Assembly (NCBI GenBank): GCA_002497285.1
Contig: DANJ01000034.1
Coordinates: forward strand, 1-14,329
Direction of reading: 5' to 3'
DNA from: Candidatus Pacearchaeota archaeon UBA92
Lineage (GTDB): Archaea > Nanobdellota > Nanobdellia > Pacearchaeales > GW2011-AR1
Length of the DNA: 14,329 bases
The notes below the pieces were generated by a model, which was given only the letters and a program-made list of their open reading frames with translations, was not told where the DNA came from and ran no database searches. Below, in pieces: positions 1 to 6,308 of the stretch. Made by a program: the position numbers and the translations under genes. Every line of letters begins with the position of its first letter. The stretch's first letter is position 1.

Positions 1-27
1 CCCTTTAGGGCAAGGAGTATCACCCAT
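1..27 (-). CDS. 5' end of an unidentified minus-strand gene, cut by the window edge
   Basis: Reading the minus strand from 27 gives an ATG followed by nine open codons to the edge (MGDTPCPKG). The case for a real gene is positional. A TTTAAATA box lies 22-29 bases before the ATG, the same spacing as for the gene at 6986 and close to several others here, so a leaderless mRNA is expected. Nine residues do not allow a family call. The single Cys-Pro might begin a zinc-ribbon or similar motif, but that is only a guess. Confidence 0.45.
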
Positions 28-48
28 GATTTTAAGAGAGATACGATT

Positions 49-56
49 TATTTAAA
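49..56 (-). promoter_or_regulatory. TATA box of the left-edge minus-strand gene
   Basis: The minus strand reads TTTAAATA here, preceded by the purine-rich AAAAGG that resembles a TFB recognition element. The box ends 22 bases before the ATG at 27, the usual distance for leaderless archaeal genes in this window. Confidence 0.5.
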
Positions 57-327
57 CCTTTTGTTAACCGAACTTATTACAAAAAGCCTGCAACAACTTC
101 TCTAATGCCTTGCCCACCCAACAAATTTCTAAAACTGATAAATAGTCCAGTAATTACGCTCCAGAAAAGAGTGCATGCAGAAGTCATAACTTTTGGCTCT
201 TATCTCGCACCAAGAGGTTGCAAGCAACTCGGTTAATATCCAATAAAAGAGAAATTGCTCTTTCTTCCAGAAAGTTTCTCTTAGTTCGAAAACGCAATTT
301 CTCTAACTTTCAGCCGATTGATTGGGC
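57..327. other. Intergenic stretch without a supported gene
   Basis: Between the left-edge promoter and the 3' end of the NYN gene I see no convincing CDS, tRNA or known RNA. Minus-strand frames hold only short open stretches. One is a 36-codon reading frame at 77-187; another ends near 200 and has no ATG. Neither has an archaeal promoter or Shine-Dalgarno sequence at the right place. The stretch contains an 11-bp inverted repeat (248-304) and looks less AT-biased than other spacers. It could hold a non-coding RNA or a decayed gene, but the sequence alone does not decide this. Confidence 0.5.
248..304. repeat. Inverted repeat, 11-bp arms, downstream of the NYN gene
   Basis: The arm at 248-258 (AGAGAAATTGC) is the exact reverse complement of 294-304, with 35 bases between them. 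A smaller 5-bp inverted repeat (260-264 with 270-274) lies inside the loop. The arms begin about 24 bases past the stop codon of the minus-strand NYN gene, so they could form a hairpin in its 3' untranslated RNA. A role as terminator or processing site is inference. Confidence 0.4.
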
Positions 328-873
328 TTATTTCAGCAAACAATCCAGAATGAAATCTTCCTTTATCTTTAGAGTGCGGGAAGCAACCTTTCTAAGATGA
401 TGCGAGATTGTCTTATTATTTCCAATTGCTACATATACAATTTCTTTGTCAAAATTAACTGCTGAAGATACTGCTCCTGAAAAATCGCCGTCATTTGATA
501 CTAAGAAGGCAAGGTCATATTCTCCTCTCTGTGCATCTAAAGCGAGGTCAAGAGCAAGATTTACATCTGTTGCCTTTTCAACATAATAGACTTTCCCCTC
601 GCTTTTTCTTTTCTCCAGCCTTCCGAATATGATTCTTAGCCCCGAAATTTCCTTAATCTTTTCTAAAAATGACTGCTGTTGAGCATACAATTCAGAATTG
701 CTGAATTGGTCTACAGGAGCGATATAGTAATTTATCTTTACTAATTTCTTTCCAGCAGTTAATTTCTCGCATAACCTTTTTAGATCAATCTTCGCATTAA
801 ATGCCTTTTTGACAGAAAAATAAAGGTTGCTTCCATCGATGTAAATCGCTACTCTTTTAGTGTCAGATTTCAT
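328..873 (-). CDS. NYN domain (PIN-like) protein, probable ribonuclease
   Basis: A 181-residue, single-domain soluble protein of the NYN/LabA (DUF88-like) family, which has a PIN-like nuclease fold. The acidic metal-binding signature is present in order: IDGSN near residues 12-16 (Asp13, Asn16), K-A-T-D-V-N at 100-105 (Asp103), and SNDGDF at 126-131 (Asp128, Asp130). Known relatives cut RNA in a Mg2+-dependent way or act in RNA turnover; the substrate here is unknown. The length is normal for the family, so the domain appears complete, and the ATG at 873 starts just before the first beta strand. The gene is monocistronic and divergent from the orphan at 1032. A 9-bp hairpin lies just before its start codon, a possible regulatory feature. 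It could be a toxin-like or housekeeping RNase; no antitoxin-like partner is adjacent. Confidence 0.85.
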   Translation of the reverse strand: MKSDTKRVAIYIDGSNLYFSVKKAFNAKIDLKRLCEKLTAGKKLVKINYYIAPVDQFSNSELYAQQQSFLEKIKEISGLRIIFGRLEKRKSEGKVYYVEKATDVNLALDLALDAQRGEYDLAFLVSNDGDFSGAVSSAVNFDKEIVYVAIGNNKTISHHLRKVASRTLKIKEDFILDCLLK

Positions 874-881
874 AATAAAAG

Positions 882-905
882 CATAGGATCCTTTCAGATC
901 CTATG
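882..905 (-). promoter_or_regulatory. Hairpin in the 5' leader of the NYN RNase gene
   Basis: CATAGGATC (882-890) and GATCCTATG (897-905) are perfect 9-bp inverted arms around a 6-base loop. The structure ends eight bases before the ATG at 873, inside the probable transcribed leader. It could be an RNA hairpin that limits ribosome access or is recognised by the RNase, or a DNA operator for a dimeric repressor. The sequence supports the palindrome; the role is inference. Confidence 0.55.
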
Positions 906-911
906 GAGTTA

Positions 912-944
912 ATTAATATTAATGGGAAATAAGCCCTTAAATAG
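912..944 (-). promoter_or_regulatory. Candidate promoter elements of the NYN gene
   Basis: On the minus strand a CTATTTAA box lies at 937-944. It would start transcription near 910 and leave a leader of about 37 bases containing the hairpin. A second candidate is the 12-bp perfect palindrome ATTAATATTAAT at 912-923, which could serve as a nearer TATA element or as an operator. I cannot tell which one is used. Confidence 0.4.
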
Positions 945-1002
945 TTTTTGATAGGGTTGAAAGTTCTTTTATCTGGAGTAATTAAACGTAAGCTTGACAA
1001 AA

Positions 1003-1010
1003 TTTATAAA
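1003..1010 (+). promoter_or_regulatory. TATA box of the 73-residue orphan gene
   Basis: TTTATAAA at 22-29 bases before the ATG at 1032, the spacing expected for a leaderless archaeal transcript. This is the main support for the small gene downstream. Confidence 0.6.
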
Positions 1011-1031
1011 CTCCTTTAATTTTGTCTCGCG

Positions 1032-1253
1032 ATGGAATATGCGAATACGTATGTGACTGGTTCGGTGGGTATGAGGCTTTCTGAGGCTGCAAGAATGGGT
1101 TTTTTTGATGACGATATCAAACCCGTATCTACGCAATTGCTAACTAGCCAAGGAAGAACTGAATTAGAAGAAGTACAAGAACTTATTGGAGGGGGAATAC
1201 ATGTCCACCTTAGTAGATTGTATAACCAGACACTTCATGCTGAAGGAAGATAG
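1032..1253 (+). CDS. Small uncharacterised protein, 73 residues
   Basis: I do not recognise this protein. It is soluble, with no signal peptide or membrane segment. The middle is acidic (FFDDDI near 24-29 and E-L-E-E-V-Q near 44-49). The C-terminal third has a glycine run followed by I-H-V-H (near 53-59) and a further His. The ATG at 1032 is chosen because a TTTATAAA box sits exactly at leaderless distance and nothing resembling a Shine-Dalgarno site precedes it. The gene stands alone: it is divergent from the NYN RNase and separated from the next gene by T-rich sequence and the direct-repeat array. Its nearness to the repeats could be chance. The promoter makes it more likely real than a random frame, but no homology supports it. 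Confidence 0.55.
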   Translation: MEYANTYVTGSVGMRLSEAARMGFFDDDIKPVSTQLLTSQGRTELEEVQELIGGGIHVHLSRLYNQTLHAEGR

Positions 1254-1268
1254 ATTATTGATTTGATC

Positions 1269-1311
1269 TTTTTCTAAAAGCCTTTTTGTTATTCTTAATT
1301 ATTCTATTTTT
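1269..1311 (+). terminator. Possible T-tract terminator after the 73-residue gene
   Basis: Three runs of five T (1269-1273, 1283-1287, 1307-1311) follow within 60 bases of the stop codon at 1253. Oligo-T tracts on the coding strand are the usual intrinsic termination signal in archaea. The whole spacer is AT-rich, so this is only moderately distinctive. Confidence 0.35.
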
Positions 1312-1321
1312 CCGTATATTA

Positions 1322-1351
1322 TTTAACACATATTAAGTATAAATAACACAT
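1322..1351 (+). repeat. 30-bp direct repeat, copy 1
   Basis: A 30-bp unit identical to 1396-1425, with a start-to-start distance of 74 bases. It contains two copies of TAACACAT (1324-1331 and 1344-1351), 20 bases apart, about two helical turns, with TATAAATA (1338-1345) between and overlapping the second. The arrangement resembles paired operator half-sites around a TATA element. Confidence 0.85.
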
Positions 1352-1382
1352 ATTCAGTAATATAATACCTTAAATAGAAAGT

Positions 1383-1390
1383 TTTATAAA
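1383..1390 (+). promoter_or_regulatory. Candidate TATA box of the HTH-tailed surface protein gene
   Basis: TTTATAAA, 43-50 bases before the ATG at 1433. It would start transcription near 1410, inside repeat copy 2, giving a leader of about 20 bases. Other TATA-like elements are CTTAAATAG (1369-1377) and the TATAAATA cores of the repeats. The core in copy 2 lies only 14-21 bases before the ATG, too close to serve this start codon. Confidence 0.45.
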
Positions 1391-1395
1391 AGAAT

Positions 1396-1425
1396 TTTAA
1401 CACATATTAAGTATAAATAACACAT
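1396..1425 (+). repeat. 30-bp direct repeat, copy 2
   Basis: Perfect second copy of 1322-1351, ending seven bases before the ATG at 1433. TAACACAT occurs at 1398-1405 and 1418-1425, again 20 bases apart, around TATAAATA (1412-1419). A protein bound here would cover the predicted transcription start of the large downstream gene. Confidence 0.85.
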
Positions 1426-1432
1426 TTTAGGC

Positions 1433-4400
1433 ATGGTAAAAAATAGGGTTGAGATATTGAGAAGGATAAAGGAGTTAGAAGAAAAAATAAATGCAGTTAA
1501 ATTTTCTAAGAAGAAGAAGATTGAGATTGCGCAAGGTCTTTATTTAAGTTACAAGAAGGGAGATATAAATCAAGAGGATTACAAGGGTTCTCTGAATCAT
1601 TTTCTTGAAGGAAATACGATCGAAGAATGGGAAAAATATTACGATGGATGTATTGATGTTTATAATAAACATTTAGAATATTATAGAGAACAAGCAGGCA
1701 TTGGAAAAATCAAATTGCCTGTAAGAATTATTTTGCCGATTTTGTTTGTTTTAATTTTAGGATTTGTTTTATTTTTTGTTTTAAATAACAAACCAGAAAT
1801 TTCATTTTCTCCAGATACTATCTTTACAGAGGATTGTTTGGATTTGAGTGAATGGCCCATACAAAATTGGTTTCCCGGAACTGGAAGCTTTGCGGGAGCA
1901 TGTGTTGCAAGTGGTCCTTGCACTGAAGGATGTTCATTTGATCTTGCAAGAACAGAAGATTTGTCTAGATATTCAGTCTCACAAGTTACTTTTGATTATC
2001 AAGTAAGAAATATGGATCCTGGAGAATTTTTTACCGTTTATCTGGATGATGGAAATGGAGAAGTTCCCGTTTTTGAAATTGATGGGAATGGGGGGATAAT
2101 TTCTGGTAGAAAGACGATAAATGTGGAAAACTATGTAACGCTTACGAATGCAGTTAAGTTAAAATTTAATTGTAGGGGGATGAACGTTATAAACGAAGTT
2201 TGTTTGATTGACAATGTCATAATGAGTGCAGATACACTTGATGTAGAGAAGCCAGTTGCCGTGATAAATACGCCTCAAGCGAGATTGTATTATAATAATG
2301 AAGTTAATCCCATAACTTATTCTGTCCATGTTACAGATAATTTGGAAGTTGGGCTTGTACAATATCAATTGGATGGGGGTGCTCTTACAGATATGACTTG
2401 TACAGGAAGTGTAAATGATAAAACTTGTACTGCTGCAGATAACACAGTTTCAACAGGTGTTAGCCATTTATTCGAGGTATTTGCTAAGGATACTTCAAAT
2501 AATATGAATGATCCAACTAGCGTTCTTTTTGATGTTAACAGAAGTTTGATTAATGGATGCGGTGCTATCTTGAAAGATCCTGGAGTTTATTATCAGACTA
2601 TAAATATTCCTTCTGGTTCAAATGGATGTATAATTATCAAATCGGACGGAGTTATTTTTGACGGGCAAAGCAATTCTATTACTGGCCCTGGAGGACCACA
2701 GAGCAGAGGAATTGTAATCTATAAGGATGATGTTTATGGAGTAAGGAGTTCTGTTTTGAAAAGTACAAATTTGAATAATTTCGGATTCTCTGTTGATTCT
2801 AGAGTTGAAGGGGCGGTTGATGGTCAGAGTGGAACAAATCTGACTATAATAAATTCTAATCTTGGAAAAGTCATATCAAAGGGGGAAAATCCCTTGAGTA
2901 TGGGAAAAAAGGGAGGAAGTGGAGGAAGCATTTTTCTTCACAATTCCAATGTTCTAGGAAGTATTGATACTCATGGAGGAAATGGGCTTTCAAATACAAA
3001 TGGAGGAACAGGAGGAGAAATTTATGTTGAAAAGAGCATTGTAGATCTTTCTAATCTTGCTCTTAATTTGGTTGGAGGGACTGGATTAGTTAATGGCGTT
3101 GCAGGAAGATTGATTATCAATTATACCTCTGGATTTAACGATGTTAACACGAATTATGGAAGCAAGGCTAGATTAAGTATTGTTAATGGTTCTCGTAGGG
3201 GCGGTAGAATTGATTGGATAAATGAACTTTCTGGTTTAGCGGGATTAGCGAATAAGTTTGAGATTACATTTAATCATTCTTATGTAAATAGACCTGCTTT
3301 GTCTGTTTTAAATTCACCTGCAGATATTAGTCATTATGATATGACTGATAGTTTTACGAATCCTGTAATATTAAGGGATGGTATTGAATGTACTGATTGC
3401 GTCGCCTACACAGGTTTGGGTATTGTCGGAACTGTAAGATTTGGAGTTACTGGCTTTAGTAATTATGAAATTGGCGAGGGTCTTTCTAATCAACCTCCTG
3501 TTGTAAACTCTATTTCTCCAATTCCCGATCAAACGATAAATGAAGGCGGATTGCAGGATGTTTTGTTTACAGTAACTGTTTTTGATGCTGATGGCCATGG
3601 AGATATTAACAATGTAAAGGCAAGTTTTATTCCTCCTACTGATCCTTGGACAAGAGAAGATGTTTCTTGTGTTGCAGGAAATATAATCAATCTAAATACA
3701 AGAGAATACACTTGCGACATAGGGATTTGGTATTATGATGAACCTGGAGCATGGGATGTTAGCGCAACTGCAACAGACTCTCTTAATCAAGAAAACACCC
3801 TTAATGAAATCAATTGGTTTAATTTGTTTGAAACTTTATGTTATAATTTACCTGGAGTAAGTTGGAGTATTCTCTCTCCAGGAGGAAGTGATGTGCCCGC
3901 GGATTTAGCACAAGTAATTTCAAATTGTGGAAATGGAAATCATATTGGGGCAAGTATTACGGGTCAGTCTTTGATTGGAGGCGGAGCATCTATTCCTGCA
4001 AATAGTTTCAGTGTTAATGAAAATAATCTTCTTGTATGCAATGGGAACAATATTTTGATAGAAGGTTTAGGAATACCAATACCAAATGCAGTTCTTCCTC
4101 GTGGAGAGGGTTCAACAGAAAACCTTTATTATTGTGCAGAGAATATTCCTTTAGGATTGCCTCCTCTTTCATATTCTGGATTTTGGGATATCACCTTTAA
4201 TTTTATCTTTGGATGGATTGGAGTAATATTTGCAATTCCTGTTTCTGTCAGAAGAAAAAAGAAAAAAGAAATAATCAGACTTGCAAAAGAATTGTCAAGC
4301 GATGAACTTTTTGCAGTTTTGAGTGAGAAATTAGTCGGGCTTATGGAAAGTAGAGTTAAAGGTAATGAGGTTATGATTCCTATTTCTATATTCAGCGAAA

Positions 4401-4723
4401 ATTTGAGTCCAGCTGAAGCCTTATGCAAGTATCTGAAGGAAAATAAAGAATTAAAATTTAGTGAGATTGCAAAATTAATAGGCAGAGATCAGAGGACAGT
4501 CTGGACTAATTGTAATAATGCTGGCAAGATTAAGATTCAAGCAAAAGATGGATTAGAAATACCTGCAAGAATTTTTGAAGATAAAGATCTGAGCATTTTG
4601 GAGGCAGTCGTTTGTCATCTAAAGAATGAAGGATATAGTAATTTAGAAATTGCAAAAATACTAAATAGAGATTCTAAGAATGTATGGACCTTGTATTCAA
4701 GAGCAAAGAAAAAGAAAAGCTAA
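1433..4723 (+). CDS. Giant membrane surface protein with duplicated cytoplasmic HTH tail
   Basis: A 1096-residue protein with two membrane spans. Residues 1-96 are charged and helical, probably cytoplasmic. The first membrane segment is about 97-117. The ectodomain runs to about 913: a Cys-containing beta domain (about 130-265), an Ig-like domain (about 273-367), a Gly/Asn-rich region typical of a right-handed parallel beta-helix (about 375-600), and a second Ig-like domain opening with NQPPV (686 to about 790), continuing to 910. The second membrane segment (about 916-937) is followed by RRKKKK, consistent with a cytoplasmic C-terminus. The tail carries two similar units, about 982-1030 and 1043-1091, each with an HTH-like core (SEIAKLIGRDQRTVW, LEIAKILNRDSKNVW). 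The HTH type resembles sigma-region-4-like helices. The likely role is an envelope sensor or adhesin linked to transcription, which is inference. The repeat array directly upstream suggests autoregulation. The start is the first in-frame ATG; no other Met occurs before about 190. Confidence 0.85.
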   Translation: MVKNRVEILRRIKELEEKINAVKFSKKKKIEIAQGLYLSYKKGDINQEDYKGSLNHFLEGNTIEEWEKYYDGCIDVYNKHLEYYREQAGIGKIKLPVRIILPILFVLILGFVLFFVLNNKPEISFSPDTIFTEDCLDLSEWPIQNWFPGTGSFAGACVASGPCTEGCSFDLARTEDLSRYSVSQVTFDYQVRNMDPGEFFTVYLDDGNGEVPVFEIDGNGGIISGRKTINVENYVTLTNAVKLKFNCRGMNVINEVCLIDNVIMSADTLDVEKPVAVINTPQARLYYNNEVNPITYSVHVTDNLEVGLVQYQLDGGALTDMTCTGSVNDKTCTAADNTVSTGVSHLFEVFAKDTSNNMNDPTSVLFDVNRSLINGCGAILKDPGVYYQTINIPSGSNGCIIIKSDGVIFDGQSNSITGPGGPQSRGIVIYKDDVYGVRSSVLKSTNLNNFGFSVDSRVEGAVDGQSGTNLTIINSNLGKVISKGENPLSMGKKGGSGGSIFLHNSNVLGSIDTHGGNGLSNTNGGTGGEIYVEKSIVDLSNLALNLVGGTGLVNGVAGRLIINYTSGFNDVNTNYGSKARLSIVNGSRRGGRIDWINELSGLAGLANKFEITFNHSYVNRPALSVLNSPADISHYDMTDSFTNPVILRDGIECTDCVAYTGLGIVGTVRFGVTGFSNYEIGEGLSNQPPVVNSISPIPDQTINEGGLQDVLFTVTVFDADGHGDINNVKASFIPPTDPWTREDVSCVAGNIINLNTREYTCDIGIWYYDEPGAWDVSATATDSLNQENTLNEINWFNLFETLCYNLPGVSWSILSPGGSDVPADLAQVISNCGNGNHIGASITGQSLIGGGASIPANSFSVNENNLLVCNGNNILIEGLGIPIPNAVLPRGEGSTENLYYCAENIPLGLPPLSYSGFWDITFNFIFGWIGVIFAIPVSVRRKKKKEIIRLAKELSSDELFAVLSEKLVGLMESRVKGNEVMIPISIFSENLSPAEALCKYLKENKELKFSEIAKLIGRDQRTVWTNCNNAGKIKIQAKDGLEIPARIFEDKDLSILEAVVCHLKNEGYSNLEIAKILNRDSKNVWTLYSRAKKKKS

Positions 4724-4734
4724 GAACAAAAATG

Positions 4735-4742
4735 TTTATAAA
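4735..4742 (+). promoter_or_regulatory. TATA box of the secreted Ig-like protein gene
   Basis: TTTATAAA 29-36 bases before the ATG at 4771, just after the stop of the upstream gene. It supports 4771 rather than the upstream in-frame ATG at 4684, which lies inside the preceding gene and before this box. Confidence 0.5.
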
Positions 4743-4770
4743 TGGCAGAGCTTTGTTTAATTCGAGAAAG

Positions 4771-5739
4771 ATGGTGAAGAGAAGTTTTGTTTTTGCTTTT
4801 GGCTTTGTCTTAATGGTTTTTTTAATGGTTAATGTTTCTGCCGGATTTGCATGTGACTTGTTTGGTATTGGTTGTGTTGGTAAGTCCCCTGTTGATGTTG
4901 GGGCTACAGTTGGTAATGAAGCTCCTGTTATTACATCTATGAGTACTCCTGGGACAGTTATTCCTCTTGGGAGTGGAACTAGAGCGGCAAGATTTGATTT
5001 CATTGTTTCTGATCCTAATGGTGCAGGAGACATAAATGTTGCTTCTGCTCTTTCCAGTTACACTGGGTCTGGGAATCGTGAGAGTGGTCCTGTTACAGCC
5101 ACGTGTACTGAAGCTCCAACTTGTGCTGCTAATGTTTGTACAGGAAGTCAGAAAAATATAACTTGCACAGGAACAATGCAATATTATCATGATGCTGGAA
5201 CTTGGGCAATTAGTGCTAGTATAAAAGATAGTGGACTTAATACTGCCACTTGTGGTGTTGGAGGAAGTGTTGCATGTAAACCTTTTGTTTATACCAGTGT
5301 ATTGCAGATGACTTCTTCTCCTGCAGGTGTTGGTTTTGGCTCAATAAGTCTGACTTCAACTAATCAGCCAGCGGTTGATGATCCTGTTATTTTAACAAAC
5401 AAAGGTAATCTTGATTTTGTCATTGATATTACTCCTCGTGACTTGATTGGAGAAACTAATTCTCTTAAAAAAATTCCTTCTCAAAGATTTAGTGCTGGAG
5501 GCACAACCGGAGGAAGTCCTCTTGCAGAGTGTAATACTACGGGTGTTACTGGGAAAGGTTTTAGCACTAATGGTATTGCTGTAACAAATATACCAGGAGT
5601 TAATGTTCTTTATGGAAGTACAGGAAATACTGATAACCTTTACTTTTGTTTGTGGGCTAATCTACAAGGAGATGCCTTGACAAATCAGGTTTATTCGGCA
5701 AAGAGTGCTAATGCTTGGCAGGTGACTGAACATGTCTAA
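4771..5739 (+). CDS. Secreted surface protein sharing an ectodomain module with the upstream gene
   Basis: A protein of 322 residues from the ATG at 4771. That start places a signal peptide (M-V-K-R followed by a hydrophobic stretch, cleavage after V-S-A near residue 23) at the very N-terminus and a TATA box at the right distance. The in-frame ATG at 4684 would bury the signal peptide behind 29 residues. The mature protein is Ser/Thr/Gly-rich with many cysteines and no second membrane segment, so it is probably released or held by partners. An Ig-like domain starts at NEAPV (residue 49) with D-P-N-G-A-G-D-I-N-V and a Y-Y-H-D-A-G-T-W motif. It parallels D-A-D-G-H-G-D-I-N and Y-Y-D-E-P-G-A-W in the 1096-residue protein. 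The homology seems to run on to the C-terminal N-L-Y-F-C motif (versus N-L-Y-Y-C). The next gene overlaps its stop codon by eight bases, so the two are co-transcribed. Function unknown; a structural or adhesive role is inferred. Confidence 0.85.
   Translation: MVKRSFVFAFGFVLMVFLMVNVSAGFACDLFGIGCVGKSPVDVGATVGNEAPVITSMSTPGTVIPLGSGTRAARFDFIVSDPNGAGDINVASALSSYTGSGNRESGPVTATCTEAPTCAANVCTGSQKNITCTGTMQYYHDAGTWAISASIKDSGLNTATCGVGGSVACKPFVYTSVLQMTSSPAGVGFGSISLTSTNQPAVDDPVILTNKGNLDFVIDITPRDLIGETNSLKKIPSQRFSAGGTTGGSPLAECNTTGVTGKGFSTNGIAVTNIPGVNVLYGSTGNTDNLYFCLWANLQGDALTNQVYSAKSANAWQVTEHV
5721..5725 (+). promoter_or_regulatory. Shine-Dalgarno site for the gene at 5732
   Basis: GGTGA lies six bases before the ATG at 5732, inside the end of the upstream coding region. 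It matches the archaeal anti-Shine-Dalgarno sequence. It fits an internal operon gene that cannot be leaderless and fixes this start codon. Confidence 0.6.
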
Positions 5740-6277
5740 ATTGGGAATTTTATTTAGTGTAATGGCTGTTGTTTTGCTTAGTTCTTCGATTGTTAGTGCT
5801 TTTGGGGTTGCTGCAGAATATTGGACAGACAGGCCTCTTGAAATTTCGCCTGGGCAAACTGTAAATACTTATTTTATGATTCAGAATGTTGGAGATTCGA
5901 CTGGAGATATAGATGTAAAGGCTTCAGTTATCGAAGGAGTTGAGTTCGCTACTTTGTTAGATGGAAGTTCATATAGTGTTGCAGATGGACAACAAAGAGA
6001 GGTACGTATTGAGATTAGTGTGCCTAATGACGCACCTATAGGTGCTAATTATCCAGTCAAGGTTTTATTTCAGCAGGTTTCTTCGGGGAATGGAAATGAA
6101 CCCCTTCAGTTTTCATTTAATGTTGAGAGAGAGTTTGGAGTAGTTGTAGTCGAATCTGAAGGAATTCAACAGATTTCTGATGAAGCCGAAAGTAATAATC
6201 TTTGGCTTTGGATTATTGGACTTATTGCATTCGTTGTTTTGATATGGATTGTTATTGTAATGTTCAAAAAGAAGTAA
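5732..6277 (+). CDS. Membrane-anchored single Ig-like domain protein (paralogue A)
   Basis: A 181-residue protein with a classical layout for a type I surface protein: signal peptide (about 1-23, ending V-S-A), one all-beta Ig-like domain (about 27-132), a short stalk, a C-terminal membrane segment (about 156-177) and a KKK stop-transfer tail. The domain resembles the archaeal Ig-like and NEW3-type beta sandwiches used in envelope proteins, but I cannot name an exact family. It is clearly paralogous to the next gene: E-F-A-T-L-L-D-G-S-S-Y-S corresponds to E-I-A-S-L-L-G-G-S-I-Y-E. The gene overlaps the upstream stop by eight bases (ATGTCTAA) and has a GGTGA ribosome site. It is therefore expressed with the secreted protein, perhaps as its membrane anchor or partner; that role is inferred. 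Confidence 0.85.
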   Translation: MSKLGILFSVMAVVLLSSSIVSAFGVAAEYWTDRPLEISPGQTVNTYFMIQNVGDSTGDIDVKASVIEGVEFATLLDGSSYSVADGQQREVRIEISVPNDAPIGANYPVKVLFQQVSSGNGNEPLQFSFNVEREFGVVVVESEGIQQISDEAESNNLWLWIIGLIAFVVLIWIVIVMFKKK

Positions 6278-6280
6278 GTT

Positions 6281-6287
6281 TTTAATA
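6281..6287 (+). promoter_or_regulatory. TATA box of paralogue B
   Basis: TTTAATA within a longer T run, 22-28 bases before the ATG at 6309. It allows leaderless transcription independent of the upstream pair, although the 31-base gap would also permit read-through. Confidence 0.45.
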
Positions 6288-6308
6288 GGCTGATGTTTTC
6301 TATTACTT

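Noticed and set aside
172..179. TGCATGCA palindrome as a protein-binding site
   Set aside because: An isolated 8-bp palindrome with no promoter next to it is expected by chance at this length scale.
77..187. Minus-strand 36-codon frame, hydrophobic
   Set aside because: It has an ATG and stop but no TATA box or ribosome site at proper spacing and no recognisable family; described only as part of the unexplained spacer.
218..400. Plus-strand 60-codon open frame
   Set aside because: It overlaps the 3' end of the well-supported NYN gene on the other strand, has no promoter at the right distance, and its product looks like an antisense shadow.
1322..1425. Possible CRISPR array
   Set aside because: Only two copies of a low-complexity AT-rich unit, a 44-base gap that itself contains promoter-like sequence, and no cas genes; promoter-associated repeats explain it better.
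4684..4770. Earlier in-frame ATG for the secreted protein
   Set aside because: It lies inside the preceding gene, upstream of the TATA box at 4735, and would place 29 residues before the signal peptide.
4674..5190. Long minus-strand open frames opposite the secreted protein
   Set aside because: They arise from the biased codon use of the real gene; the products are low-complexity, without domains, and no promoter is present.
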